From an uncultured Veillonella sp. (lineage in GTDB: Bacteria; Bacillota; Negativicutes; Veillonellales; Veillonellaceae), in NCBI GenBank assembly GCA_934202215.1, contig CAKPXR010000001.1:1-64000 (forward strand): a DNA stretch of 64,000 nt. Reading direction: 5' to 3'. The notes below the pieces were generated by a model that saw nothing but the letters and a program-made list of their open reading frames with translations, searched no databases and was not told where the DNA came from. The position numbers were made by a program, and so were the translations under genes. Positions 27,812 to 36,517 of this stretch are shown here, piece after piece. Numbering within the stretch: the stretch's first letter is position 1; every line of letters starts with the position of its first letter.

Positions 27812-27827
27812 ACGTTTGGAGGATGTA

Positions 27828-29015
27828 ATGAGTAATACAATCGATTTTGAACAACAAGATAAAGAATATATAGCCAATACGTATGGCCGGTTTAACGTAT
27901 GTTTTGAAAAGGGCAAAGGTTCTCTTTTATGGGATGTAGATGGTAAAGAATACATTGACCTTGGCTCTGGTATTGGTGTAACAGCTTTTGGTGTTGATGA
28001 CGATGCATGGACTGAAGCTGTTACTAAACAGGCTCATGCATTAAATCATATTTCTAATTTATACTATTCTTTACCACAAATTGAATTGGCGAAACAACTT
28101 TGCGCTAAAACAGGTATGAAGAAGGTATTCTTCTCTAACTCTGGTGCGGAATCCAATGAATGTGCTATCAAAGCAGCTCGTAAATATAGTCATGATAAAT
28201 ACGGTGAAGGCCGTCATGTCATTGTTACATTGGTTAATAGCTTCCATGGTCGTACCATTACTACTTTGTCTGCTACAGGCCAAGACGTATTCCATCAACA
28301 TTTCTTCCCATTTACAGAAGGATTTATCCATACGCCAACTAACGATATTGATGCGGCTTTAAAGGTATTGGCAAATCCTGCTGTTTGTGCCATCATGATG
28401 GAACCTATTCAAGGTGAAGGTGGTGTTATGCCACTAGATAAAGAATTTGTTCAAGCGGTAACAAAATATGCGCATGAACACGATCAACTAGTGCTCATCG
28501 ATGAAGTACAAACAGGTAATGGCCGTACTGGCAGTTTATATGCATATCAACAATTTGGCATTGAGCCAGATGTTGTATCTACAGCAAAAGGCTTAGCAGG
28601 TGGCCTTCCAATGGGCGCTACTTTGTTCAATGAAAAGATGCAATACGTATTAAATGCAGGTGCTCATGCAACTACATTCGGTGGCAACCCAATTTGTGCA
28701 GCTGCAGGTAATACCATTATTAGTCGTATGACTCCAGAATTCCTTGATTCTGTAAAAGCAAAAGGAGTGTATGTAAAAACTACATTAGCTGGTAAACCTG
28801 GTATACTTGGTGTAAGCGGTATGGGGCTTATGCTCGGTATTGAAACGACAGTAGATCCAAAAGCAGTCATTGCAAAATGTCTTGAAAAGGGTGTTGTATG
28901 CTTGTCTGCAAAAAATAAGGTTCGTCTTTTACCAGCACTCAATATCCCTCAAGAACAATTGGAAAAAGCGATTGCTATTGTAGCAGAAGCTATTGAAGAG
29001 TTAGCATCAAAATAA
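27828..29015 (+). CDS. argD: Acetylornithine aminotransferase
   Basis: The 395-residue PLP enzyme transfers an amino group between N-acetylornithine and 2-oxoglutarate. It has the class III signature around LIDEVQTGNGRTG, the PLP lysine in STAKGLAGGLPMGA and NPICAAAGN. Length and order match ArgD. The ATG at 27828 follows TTGGAGGATG; an in-frame ATG four codons upstream would put that site within the gene. No argJ or argE follows; a small gene and a second M20 hydrolase come next. Confidence 0.93.
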   Translation: MSNTIDFEQQDKEYIANTYGRFNVCFEKGKGSLLWDVDGKEYIDLGSGIGVTAFGVDDDAWTEAVTKQAHALNHISNLYYSLPQIELAKQLCAKTGMKKVFFSNSGAESNECAIKAARKYSHDKYGEGRHVIVTLVNSFHGRTITTLSATGQDVFHQHFFPFTEGFIHTPTNDIDAALKVLANPAVCAIMMEPIQGEGGVMPLDKEFVQAVTKYAHEHDQLVLIDEVQTGNGRTGSLYAYQQFGIEPDVVSTAKGLAGGLPMGATLFNEKMQYVLNAGAHATTFGGNPICAAAGNTIISRMTPEFLDSVKAKGVYVKTTLAGKPGILGVSGMGLMLGIETTVDPKAVIAKCLEKGVVCLSAKNKVRLLPALNIPQEQLEKAIAIVAEAIEELASK

Positions 29016-29153
29016 TATTTAGAATAACTTTCATAAAAGTCAATTAAAATCATTACGTAATAACATAACTATTGAAATAAAACGATGAATATATAGACTT
29101 TAATTCTCATTCGTGTTACTCTAAAAGAAATAGTCTATATTGGAGGCGTAAAT

Positions 29154-29336
29154 ATGAATACAGAATCCTTACGTAACGAAGTATTGGTTCCTGCAGTAGC
29201 AAAAACATTAGATATTGCTATAAAAGCAAAACCTACAAAAGAAGAGCTTTTCACTACAGCAAAGATTACTGCAACTGTGGCAGTTGCAACCGCTGTTGTA
29301 TCTTTAGCGGTACAAGCAGTGTTGCGCAACCGATAA
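29154..29336 (+). CDS. Small hydrophobic protein of unknown function
   Basis: The 60-residue protein has a charged helical N-terminal half (about 1-35) and one likely membrane segment (AKITATVAVATAVVSLAVQAV), ending in LRNR. The start follows TTGGAGGCG. I recognise no family. It stands between argD and the second M20 gene with its own terminator, and codon pattern plus ribosome binding site support that it is real. Confidence 0.65.
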   Translation: MNTESLRNEVLVPAVAKTLDIAIKAKPTKEELFTTAKITATVAVATAVVSLAVQAVLRNR

Positions 29337-29344
29337 GAAATTAA

Positions 29345-29378
29345 GAAAACGACATGGCGTTGCCTGTCGTTTTCTTTT
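29345..29378 (+). terminator. Intrinsic terminator after the small gene
   Basis: GAAAACGACA (29345-29354) pairs with TGTCGTTTTC (29365-29374), with an inner GGC-GTT-GCC stem, followed by TTTT. Confidence 0.88.
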
Positions 29379-29432
29379 ACATTTACTCTGTTATTCCCCC
29401 TTGATTAAGGGCTTTTATAAGGAGGCGATATC

Positions 29433-30611
29433 ATGCATAGTCGCGATTTAATTGAAGAATATAAAGGCTACGTCCAAGATTGGCGTAGATATTTCCATAA
29501 ACATCCAGAGCTCAGTAATGAAGAATTTGAAACAACAAAGACTTTGGCTAAAGAATTAGAATCTATGGGCGTAGAGGTTCATGTAGATACAGAACGTGGC
29601 ATTGGTTTGATTGGTATCATCCATGGTGATAAACCCGGCAAGGCTATCGCGTTGCGTGCCGATATCGATGCCTTACCTGTGCATGAATATAATACAGTAG
29701 ATTATAAATCAGAAACTGAAGGAAAAATGCATGCTTGTGGTCATGATGGTCATATGGCTATTTTACTTGGCGCAGCTAAGATGTTAATGTCTATGAAAGA
29801 CCGTATCGAAGGCGATGTATACTTAGCATTTCAACCTGCAGAAGAAACAGGAGCTGGAGCACCAGACTTTATTAAATTCGGGAAATGGTTTGATAAAGTT
29901 GATGCTATCTTTGGTGGCCATGTATGGATTGACTTACCGGCAGGTCTTATCTCTGTAGAGGAAGGTCCTCGTATGGCTGCAAGTAGCCAAATTACAATTA
30001 ATGTAAAAGGAAAACAAGGTCATGGTGCACAGCCGCATCAAGCGATTGATGCTATTGTGGTAGCTAGTGCTATCGTTATGAACTTGCAAACCGTAGTGTC
30101 TCGTAATGTTAGTGCATTAGATTCTCTTGTACTAACTATTGGGAATATTCACTCAGGCTCTGAATGGAATGTTATCCCTGGTGAAGCTAAAATGGGCGGA
30201 ACCATCCGCTTCTTTGATCCAGATCAAGAAGAGTACTATGTTGAATCTATACGACGTGTAGTTGAACATACGGCTGAAGCCTATGGCGCAACTGCTACAT
30301 TAGAATATGTAAAAAAAGTACCGCCTACAATTAATGATCCTGCAGCAAGTGAATTGGCAGAACGCGTTGTTATCGATACATTAGGTAAAGATAAATTATC
30401 TAAAATGCGAAAAGTTATGCCAGGCGAAGACTTTGCTTGGTACCTCCAAGATAAGCCGGGCTGCTTTGCCTTTATTGGTATTCAAAACCCAGCAGTAGAG
30501 GCTACATACGATCATCATAATAATCGTTTTAATATGGATGATACTGTATTATCTGCCGCATCTGCTGTCTATGCAGAATATGCTATTGCATGGTTGAAAG
30601 AACATAAATAA
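29433..30611 (+). CDS. M20-family amidohydrolase (second copy)
   Basis: The 392-residue protein is a second M20D amidohydrolase and is clearly related to the copy at 23579: WRRYFHKHPELSNEEF, IALRADIDALPVHEY, MHACGHDGHMAILLG, QPAEETG and MPGEDFAWYL match motif by motif. It would hydrolyse N-acyl amino acids or peptides in the cytoplasm. The two copies bracket the arginine genes, so one may supply the missing deacetylase step. The ribosome binding site AAGGAGGCG is strong. Confidence 0.85.
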   Translation: MHSRDLIEEYKGYVQDWRRYFHKHPELSNEEFETTKTLAKELESMGVEVHVDTERGIGLIGIIHGDKPGKAIALRADIDALPVHEYNTVDYKSETEGKMHACGHDGHMAILLGAAKMLMSMKDRIEGDVYLAFQPAEETGAGAPDFIKFGKWFDKVDAIFGGHVWIDLPAGLISVEEGPRMAASSQITINVKGKQGHGAQPHQAIDAIVVASAIVMNLQTVVSRNVSALDSLVLTIGNIHSGSEWNVIPGEAKMGGTIRFFDPDQEEYYVESIRRVVEHTAEAYGATATLEYVKKVPPTINDPAASELAERVVIDTLGKDKLSKMRKVMPGEDFAWYLQDKPGCFAFIGIQNPAVEATYDHHNNRFNMDDTVLSAASAVYAEYAIAWLKEHK

Positions 30612-30647
30612 TCATATATAAAAGCACCATATTTTATGGAAGATGTA

Positions 30648-30681
30648 CCCCCTTTGCTGGACAATCAGTAAAGGGGGATTT
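30648..30681 (+). terminator. Intrinsic terminator after the second M20 gene
   Basis: CCCCCTTT (30648-30655) pairs with AAAGGGGG (30670-30677), with an inner CTG/CAG stem, followed by ATTTT. Confidence 0.85.
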
Positions 30682-30711
30682 TCATTGTATTTTTATTTAT
30701 ATTTTGCGTAT

Positions 30712-30799
30712 AGTATAGGTATAATATAGGTATAAGCTAGGTTTAATACAAGTGCAATATAAGTGCAATACAAGTGTAGTATATGTATCATATAAATCT
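30712..30799. repeat. Eight tandem 11-bp repeats upstream of the DcuC-type gene
   Basis: Eight adjacent 11-base units run without gaps from 30712 to 30799, for example AATACAAGTGC, AATATAAGTGC, AATACAAGTGT and AGTATAGGTAT. The pattern is AnTAyAnGTnn. The period is about one helical turn, so all units face one side of the DNA. The array ends 38 bases before the carrier's ATG and covers the likely promoter region. Confidence 0.75.
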
Positions 30800-30837
30800 C
30801 CTGTAAGTCTAATATATTCTCTAGTTGAGAGGTGCTC

Positions 30838-32193
30838 ATGAATATAGTTATATGTGTCATCATAATTGCTATTACAGGCATATTATTGATGAAGCGCTAT
30901 CAGCCACAGCCAATTTTGATTGGCTTAGGAATTCTTATGATGTTTATCGCTTATATGGCGAACTGGATTGATGCCATATTAGCTGGGGACCAATCTACAG
31001 GTGTTCTCATATTCGATGCTATGGATATTGTAAGGATAACAACATCAAATAATATAGTAAATCTAGGCCTTATGATTATGACCTGTGCAGGGTATGCCAA
31101 ATATATGGAATATATTGGAGCAGGGACGCGATTAGCTCATACCTTTATACGGCCCTTATATCGTCTGAATCGCCCGTACATTGTGCTAGCCCTTATGTTT
31201 CTACTTAATATGGGATTGTCTATATGTGTACCGAATCCGTTGAGCCTTGCGCTTCTTATGATGGTTACCATGTATCCTGTGTTACTTCGATTAGGTGTGA
31301 GTCCAGTAGGGGCGGCGGCAGTTATTGCAACAGGTCACCTCATGGATGTAGGGCCTGGGGCAGTGTCGACTTTATTGATTGCTAAGGTATTGAACATGCC
31401 TGTGCCAAATTATTTTGTGGGTTACCAGTTACGGATTTACTTTTTGGTTTCCATTGTCACAGCCATAGCACACTTTTGGTGGCAGAAACATCGAGATCGT
31501 ATAGATGGCCCTATGGATGCAGAGGATCTTGAACGTATTCCTGAAGCGCCTATTGGACCTAAGCCATATATGATATTCCCATTGCTACCGCTTTGTTTTA
31601 TCTTGGGATTTAGTCAATATGGTTTACCAGGTGTGAAGATGAATGTAACTCTGGCTATGATGCTTGCCTTTGGTATTGCCTTGTTTGCTGAGCTAATTCG
31701 TCACCGTAATCTGCGTACAGTTCTTAAAAGCACAACTGTATTCTTTGAGGGGATGGGAAATCAGTTTTCTTACGCCGTCACACTTATAATAGGGGGACAA
31801 ATTTTTGCACAAGGTTTAGTGAGTTTAGGAATCATTGATTCTTTACTTAGTGCTCTTCAAACTTTATCCCTTAATTCGATTGGACTGACCTCTGTTTTGG
31901 GCGGCGGCATGTTAGGTCTAAGTATGGTAACAGGTAGCAATGTAGCTCCATTATTTACATTAGTTCCGCTCGTACCTAATATAGTATCTAACCTTAGCCT
32001 TGATCCGATTACCACTATGCTAGTCATGCAAAACGGTGCAAGCTTAGGCTTATTCCTTAGTCCTATTAGCCCTGTAATGGTTGGTGTTGCCGGTGTAGCG
32101 CATATTAAAGCAGTAGATTTACTTAAACGTACTGCTGTGCCTGTTTTTGTAGCATTACTTACAAGCTGTGTGGGAATATGGATGCTTTTTTAA
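30838..32193 (+). CDS. DcuC-family C4-dicarboxylate carrier
   Basis: The 451-residue protein has about 12 membrane segments and the layout of the anaerobic C4-dicarboxylate DcuC family, with GHLMDVGPGAVSTLL, a charged cytoplasmic loop near 210-240 and the C-terminal NGASLGLFLSPISPVM. DcuC carriers exchange or export succinate, fumarate or malate, which suits lactate/malate fermentation. The ATG at 30838 follows GAGAGGTG. An array of 11-base repeats directly upstream may control it. The exact substrate is inferred from family. Confidence 0.8.
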   Translation: MNIVICVIIIAITGILLMKRYQPQPILIGLGILMMFIAYMANWIDAILAGDQSTGVLIFDAMDIVRITTSNNIVNLGLMIMTCAGYAKYMEYIGAGTRLAHTFIRPLYRLNRPYIVLALMFLLNMGLSICVPNPLSLALLMMVTMYPVLLRLGVSPVGAAAVIATGHLMDVGPGAVSTLLIAKVLNMPVPNYFVGYQLRIYFLVSIVTAIAHFWWQKHRDRIDGPMDAEDLERIPEAPIGPKPYMIFPLLPLCFILGFSQYGLPGVKMNVTLAMMLAFGIALFAELIRHRNLRTVLKSTTVFFEGMGNQFSYAVTLIIGGQIFAQGLVSLGIIDSLLSALQTLSLNSIGLTSVLGGGMLGLSMVTGSNVAPLFTLVPLVPNIVSNLSLDPITTMLVMQNGASLGLFLSPISPVMVGVAGVAHIKAVDLLKRTAVPVFVALLTSCVGIWMLF

Positions 32194-32212
32194 GTTTAAT
32201 TTAAATTTACAA

Positions 32213-32243
32213 AACCCTCTTTACATGTAATGTAAAGAGGGTT
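32213..32243 (+). terminator. Hairpin terminator after the DcuC-type gene
   Basis: AACCCTCTTTACAT (32213-32226) pairs perfectly with its complement at 32230-32243 around the loop GTA. The tail is AT-rich rather than a clean T-run. Confidence 0.7.
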
Positions 32244-32273
32244 ATTATATTCCAATAATAAATCATTTGTAAT

Positions 32274-32368
32274 TAAAATGGTTTCCTGCAATGGTGCAAG
32301 TTGTAGCGCTTTGCGGATAAAAAGGGCCTTTCTTCGCCGGACGGTTCTAGAAGCCAGAAAGGATGTAA
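32274..32368 (+). promoter_or_regulatory. Folded leader that can hide the MFS ribosome binding site
   Basis: A -10-like TAAAAT (32274-32279) puts the transcript start near 32286. From there CTGCAA (32286-32291) can pair with TTGTAG (32301-32306), then CGC-TTT-GCG forms a mini-hairpin. CCTTTCT (32327-32333) can pair with AGAAAGG (32356-32362), which is the ribosome binding site. This looks like a translational control leader; no known riboswitch class was matched. Confidence 0.45.
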
Positions 32369-33552
32369 TGAACAATCAAGTTTCTATTTCAACAGCAAAT
32401 ATCCGTGGTGCCTTTGGGGGATTCTTTATTCCTGGTATGTATACAGCTTTATGGGCAGGCTTTGTACCATATTTAAAAGCAAAGCTTAGCATCGGTGAAG
32501 ATGTACTAGGTTCCATGATTTTAGTGCTCGGTGTAGGTTCTTGTTTGTCCATGGCTGTAGCAGGTAAACTTGTAGAGCAATTTGGATGTAAGAAAGTCGT
32601 TTTGTTAGCTAGTTTCATTGGCATGTTATCTCTTTCTGTAGTTACTATGTGTTCTACCATTGCAACAACAACAGCCGCTTTATTCTTCTTTGGTATAGGC
32701 GTAGGCCTTAGTGGTGCATCTGCCAATTTACAAGCCATTTTAACTGAAAAGGTGAGCAAAAAACACTTAATGGGAGCCTATCATGGTGGGTGGAGCTTAG
32801 GTGGCTTTGCCGGTGCTGGTGTTTTGCTTGTTCTTTTAAAAATATTGGCTTTACCTGTTAATGAAAGTATTTGGGGACTTCTTAGCGTATTATTCATTGC
32901 CATGGTTGTGGTTAGTCAATTTATGCTAACCTTTGGTAGTGATCCAAATGCAAAGGTTACTAAAAAATCTAAAAGCCCATTATCTTTCCATCCCATTGCC
33001 ATTATCTTTGGTCTCTTGTCTTTTGTATCTTATTTAGTTGAAGGTGCAGTAGGGGACTGGAGTGCATTATATCTGTTCGAAGATAAAGGCATTGTGATTG
33101 AAGAAGCCGTTATGGGCGTTATGCTCTTTAATGGTACTATGTGTATTGGCCGTTTGCTTGGTAATACAATTGGTAAACATTTAACATCTAAACAAGTTGT
33201 TATTGGTGGTTATTTGTTAGGCGCTATTGCAATGGGCCTTATTGTATTCTTACCAGGTTATGGCTCCATGTACACATACTTATTACTTGGTATTTCCTTA
33301 GCTATGGTAGTACCAAACTTATTCTCTGCTATGGGGGAACAAAATGTTATTCCTATGACACAAGCTGTAGCAACATCTACGATGCTTGGTTATATGGGAA
33401 TTTTAATGGGACCAGCATTGATTGGTTTCATTGCTCATGGCACAAGTCTTACAGTGGCATTTATCGTATTGACTGCATTACTTGTTGTTAGTGCTGGTAT
33501 TGGTAAATACGCTTATATGTTAATGGACAAATCAAAGGAAGCAGAAGCTTAA
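32368..33552 (+). CDS. Major facilitator superfamily transporter
   Basis: The 394-residue protein has 12 predicted membrane segments, a cytoplasmic loop between segments 6 and 7 (DPNAKVTKKSKSPL), and glycine-rich motifs such as GVGLSGASANLQAIL and YHGGWSLGGFAGAG. The last resembles the fucose-permease-like/YbjJ subgroup of MFS carriers, but the substrate is not known. The ATG at 32368 follows AGAAAGGATG; a longer frame to 32278 would start inside the structured leader. It has its own terminator and faces guaC tail to tail. Confidence 0.85.
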   Translation: MNNQVSISTANIRGAFGGFFIPGMYTALWAGFVPYLKAKLSIGEDVLGSMILVLGVGSCLSMAVAGKLVEQFGCKKVVLLASFIGMLSLSVVTMCSTIATTTAALFFFGIGVGLSGASANLQAILTEKVSKKHLMGAYHGGWSLGGFAGAGVLLVLLKILALPVNESIWGLLSVLFIAMVVVSQFMLTFGSDPNAKVTKKSKSPLSFHPIAIIFGLLSFVSYLVEGAVGDWSALYLFEDKGIVIEEAVMGVMLFNGTMCIGRLLGNTIGKHLTSKQVVIGGYLLGAIAMGLIVFLPGYGSMYTYLLLGISLAMVVPNLFSAMGEQNVIPMTQAVATSTMLGYMGILMGPALIGFIAHGTSLTVAFIVLTALLVVSAGIGKYAYMLMDKSKEAEA

Positions 33553-33557
33553 ATAAT

Positions 33558-33594
33558 AGCCCCAAAGACAGACTGTCTTTGGGGCTAAATTTTT
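33558..33594 (+). terminator. Intrinsic terminator of the MFS gene
   Basis: AGCCCCAAAGACA (33558-33570) pairs with TGTCTTTGGGGCT (33574-33586) around GAC, followed by AAATTTTT. Confidence 0.88.
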
Positions 33595-33652
33595 GAAATA
33601 TGGTAATATTATTATAAATATGTTGATTCGTTATATATCATCGATGAGATAC

Positions 33653-33684
33653 AAAAAAGCCACAGGAGAAAACCTGTGGCTTTT
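33653..33684 (-). terminator. Intrinsic terminator of guaC
   Basis: On the minus strand GCCACAGG pairs with CCTGTGGC and runs into six Ts, 14 bases after the guaC stop. Confidence 0.88.
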
Positions 33685-33697
33685 ACATTTTTATGTA

Positions 33698-34684
33698 TTA
33701 ACGGTCACCGTTGAAGATGGAGTTTTTAACAAGTACATAGTCTACTTTGCGGATTGCTTGTAGAGTAGTACCGCCAGCATAAGAGATAGCAGATTGTAAA
33801 TCTTGTTCCATTTCAACTAATGTATCAAAGATAGAACCTTTGGAGTCGATGAAGATTTTTTTGCCTTCTACGTTTTTTCGTTCGCCTTTTTGGAATTCAG
33901 AAGCGGAACCAAAGTATTCTTTTACCGCTTTACCGTCAACGATTTTTTCTTCCCCTGGAGATTCTTGATGACCTGCAAAGAGGGAACCAATCATAACCAT
34001 AGTAGCGCCGAAGCGAATGGATTTGGCAATGTCACCATGATCACGGATGCCACCATCAGCGATGATAGGTTTAGTAGCTGCTTTTGCGCACCAACGTACA
34101 GCAGCCAATTGCCAACCACCAGTACCAAAACCAGTTTTTAACTTAGTGATACAAACTTTACCAGGACCAATACCAACTTTAGTAGCATCTGCACCAGCAT
34201 TTTCAAGTTCGCGAACTGCTTCTGGTGTACCTACATTACCAGCGATAACAAAAGTTTCAGGTAAGTTCTTTTTGATGTATTGAATCATATCGATTACTGC
34301 GTTGGAATGACCATGAGCAATATCGATTGTGATGTATTCAGGTGTTAAATTTGCCTTTTTGAATTCGTCAACTAAAGCGAATTCTTCTGGTTTTACACCA
34401 ATGGAAATAGAAGAATATAAATTAAGGTCGTGCATACGTTTTACAAAATCCATACGACGTTCTGGTTGGAAACGATGCATGATATAGAAATAACCTTCAC
34501 GAGCTAATTTTTCTGCTAATTCTTCGTCGATAATAGTTTGCATATTTGCAGGAACTACTGGCAAGCGGAATATGCGATTACCTAATTTTACATGTGTATC
34601 ACATTCGCTACGGCTAGTTACGATACATTTATTAGGAATTAATTGCACGTCTTCATAATCAAAGATGTTCGTTGTGTTAATCAT
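33698..34684 (-). CDS. guaC: GMP reductase
   Basis: The 328-residue TIM-barrel enzyme reduces GMP to IMP and ammonia with NADPH, linking guanine salvage to adenine nucleotides. It has [40 protein letters not shown] and the catalytic Cys in [15 protein letters not shown]. It lacks the CBS pair of IMP dehydrogenase, so GuaC type 2 is the better call. The ATG at 34684 follows AAGGAGATAT; 24 further codons upstream have no ribosome binding site. The gene stands alone on the minus strand. Confidence 0.94.
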   Translation of the reverse strand: MINTTNIFDYEDVQLIPNKCIVTSRSECDTHVKLGNRIFRLPVVPANMQTIIDEELAEKLAREGYFYIMHRFQPERRMDFVKRMHDLNLYSSISIGVKPEEFALVDEFKKANLTPEYITIDIAHGHSNAVIDMIQYIKKNLPETFVIAGNVGTPEAVRELENAGADATKVGIGPGKVCITKLKTGFGTGGWQLAAVRWCAKAATKPIIADGGIRDHGDIAKSIRFGATMVMIGSLFAGHQESPGEEKIVDGKAVKEYFGSASEFQKGERKNVEGKKIFIDSKGSIFDTLVEMEQDLQSAISYAGGTTLQAIRKVDYVLVKNSIFNGDR

Positions 34685-34726
34685 AGTTTCTATATCTCCT
34701 TCGAGTATTACAAGTTGAACCTGTAC

Positions 34727-34755
34727 CATTATACAAGAGAGTCGTAAAATTTTCA
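34727..34755 (-). promoter_or_regulatory. Promoter of guaC
   Basis: On the minus strand TTGAAA (34755-34750), 17 bases and TATAAT (34732-34727) form a good promoter. A single CCGAATATT sequence on the plus strand (from 34762) resembles one PurR half-operator just upstream. Confidence 0.7.
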
Positions 34756-34869
34756 ATACGTTCCGAATATTTTGTTTGGACTCAGAAAGGATGTGTAGTA
34801 CAATACAAGTAGATTATATAAATATTCTATTAGTTATATATACATATGGTAAATAGGAGGTTGAATAAC

Positions 34870-35400
34870 ATGAATCAGTCTAGAACTCGCATGCTCGCAG
34901 AGGCGGGGGTAGCTATTGCAATTGCACAAGTATTGTCATTTATTACAGTTTTCCATATGCCACAAGGTGGTTCTATCAAGGCAGCAGCTTTAGTTCCACT
35001 TATGATCTATGCATACCGTTGGGGAGGAACAAGAGGCATCTTTGCTGGTGTTGTATATGGTATTTTACACTTTATTCTAGGATTTAAATCATCTGTACAT
35101 TATTTAAGTATTATATTAGATTATCTAGTAGCTTATGGTGCTATTGGTGTATGTGGGTATTTCAAGGATTCTATTTCTGGTCTTATTACAGGCTCGATTG
35201 TTGGTATTGCATTGCGCTGGATTGCCACTGTTGTGAGTGGTGCAGTTGTGTTTGCTAGCTATGCTCCACAAGGTCAAAATCCGTGGATTTATTCCATGAT
35301 TTATAATGCTACTTATATGATACCTGATGGCATCTTAAATATTATTGTTTTGTTATTCATATATAAAGGTGTTAAACGAGGGTTAGGACATCGTGAATAA
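34870..35400 (+). CDS. thiT: Energy-coupled thiamine transporter ThiT
   Basis: The 176-residue, six-segment membrane protein resembles the ECF S-component ThiT, which binds thiamine outside and docks on the shared ECF ATPase module. Recognised stretches are AGVAIAIAQVLSFITVF near the N-terminus, LVPLMIYAYRWGGTRGIFAG and the closing IPDGILNIIVLLFIY. The ATG at 34870 lies nine bases after AATAGGAGG; an ATG at 34846 lies before that site. No TPP riboswitch is seen upstream. Its stop overlaps the GTG of the mobAB gene, which ties it to cofactor genes. Confidence 0.85.
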   Translation: MNQSRTRMLAEAGVAIAIAQVLSFITVFHMPQGGSIKAAALVPLMIYAYRWGGTRGIFAGVVYGILHFILGFKSSVHYLSIILDYLVAYGAIGVCGYFKDSISGLITGSIVGIALRWIATVVSGAVVFASYAPQGQNPWIYSMIYNATYMIPDGILNIIVLLFIYKGVKRGLGHRE

Positions 35401-36517
35401 GTTAGGTTTAATCATTTTAGCTGGTGGCTTGAGTTCTCGTATGGGGCAGCCTAAGGCTTTATTGCCTTGGGTTAATGGTGAAAGCCTTATATCTCATGCG
35501 CTGCGTAAAGGATTAGATGCAGATGTAGCAGATGTTCTTATCTCTATTGGTGATGATGAGCAATTACGTGATGCTATTCAGACACACATTATTGATACAT
35601 TGTCGAATGATGAAAAAGAAAAAGTTTCTATTGTTCGGGATATTGTTAAACGCTGTGGTCCGCTCGGTGGACTGTATAGTGCACTAGCCGTTGGACCAAG
35701 TTCTGCATATGCGGTAATGGCTGTAGATATGCCATTTATGTCTATGGATTTATATTATGATTGGCTATATCAAGTGAATCATAACAATTGGACTGCCTTA
35801 GTTCCTATGAGCGGTACTGGCAAACTAGAGCCTATGGCAGGTATTTACAAGCCTCATATTGCATCATTACTTCCAACTGTTCTGGCTAGTGAGGATGTGT
35901 CCTTGCATCATGCCCTTGATACAATTGGTCATGTTGAAACTATTGATGCTGCAGATTATGGTTGGGAGCTAAGTAATGTAAATCATTATGATGACTATCA
36001 ATGGGCTCGTGCTTTAGCAGAAAATGAGTTTCGTCGAGTCCCAATTATCAGTGTAGTCGCATCAAAACGTAAAACTGGTAAGACTACGGTCGTGACTCGT
36101 CTTGTATCTGAATTACAACAAGCGGGACTTTCTGTTGGTGTTGTAAAGAGTGATAAGCATGGCTTTCAAATGGATCATGAAGGGACCGATACAGACCTTT
36201 CTTATAGAGCTGGAGCTGATGCGGTGGCTATTGCTGGACCTAATGAAACAGCGATTCGTATGCGTACAAAAGAACAGTCTAATCTGTACGATTTATCACA
36301 GTTTATGCCTGTGGATATAGTTATACTAGAAACAAGGTCTCAAGGTATTGCCCCTATTATAGAGGTAACACAAGAGGGACATACGGAAGAGTTAATCTCG
36401 GATCCGATGGACCGAGTAGCTATCGTAGAAATTAGCAAGTTAGATCAAGACGTACCTGAACTGGTACGCCGCATACAGGACATGATGAGGGGTTTACATG
36501 ATCGTTGTTACTGTTGA
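35393..36517 (+). CDS. Fused molybdenum cofactor guanylyltransferase MobA-MobB
   Basis: The 374-residue protein joins two parts. Residues 1-205 are a MobA nucleotidyltransferase (IILAGGLSSRMGQPKALLPW at 7-26), which adds GMP to molybdopterin to make the bis-MGD cofactor. Residues 215-374 are MobB, a P-loop GTP-binding protein with SKRKTGKT at 224-231 and TDTDLSYRAGA. Such fusions occur in several anaerobes. The GTG start overlaps thiT by eight bases, and its end overlaps moeA by 20 bases, so translation of the three is coupled. Confidence 0.9.
   Translation: MNKLGLIILAGGLSSRMGQPKALLPWVNGESLISHALRKGLDADVADVLISIGDDEQLRDAIQTHIIDTLSNDEKEKVSIVRDIVKRCGPLGGLYSALAVGPSSAYAVMAVDMPFMSMDLYYDWLYQVNHNNWTALVPMSGTGKLEPMAGIYKPHIASLLPTVLASEDVSLHHALDTIGHVETIDAADYGWELSNVNHYDDYQWARALAENEFRRVPIISVVASKRKTGKTTVVTRLVSELQQAGLSVGVVKSDKHGFQMDHEGTDTDLSYRAGADAVAIAGPNETAIRMRTKEQSNLYDLSQFMPVDIVILETRSQGIAPIIEVTQEGHTEELISDPMDRVAIVEISKLDQDVPELVRRIQDMMRGLHDRCYC

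Noticed and set aside
30712-30799. CRISPR array
   Set aside because: Units are 11 bases, gapless and degenerate; there are no spacers and no cas genes.
30693-30881. Leftward 62-codon open frame over the 11-bp array
   Set aside because: It consists of translated repeat DNA, has no ribosome binding site and lies in the promoter region of the carrier.
32281-32367. preQ1-II type riboswitch before the MFS gene
   Set aside because: GCGGATAA is shared with that class, but the matching CCGCC and pseudoknot partner are absent and the gene is not a queuosine precursor carrier.
32278-32367. N-terminal extension of the MFS protein (30 codons)
   Set aside because: It lacks hydrophobic or MFS character, has no ribosome binding site and would be translated from the structured leader; the ATG at 32368 has AGAAAGGATG.
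34757-34869. TPP riboswitch before thiT
   Set aside because: The GACTCAGAAAGGATG stretch looks a little like the conserved CTGAGA region but the rest of the TPP fold is missing.
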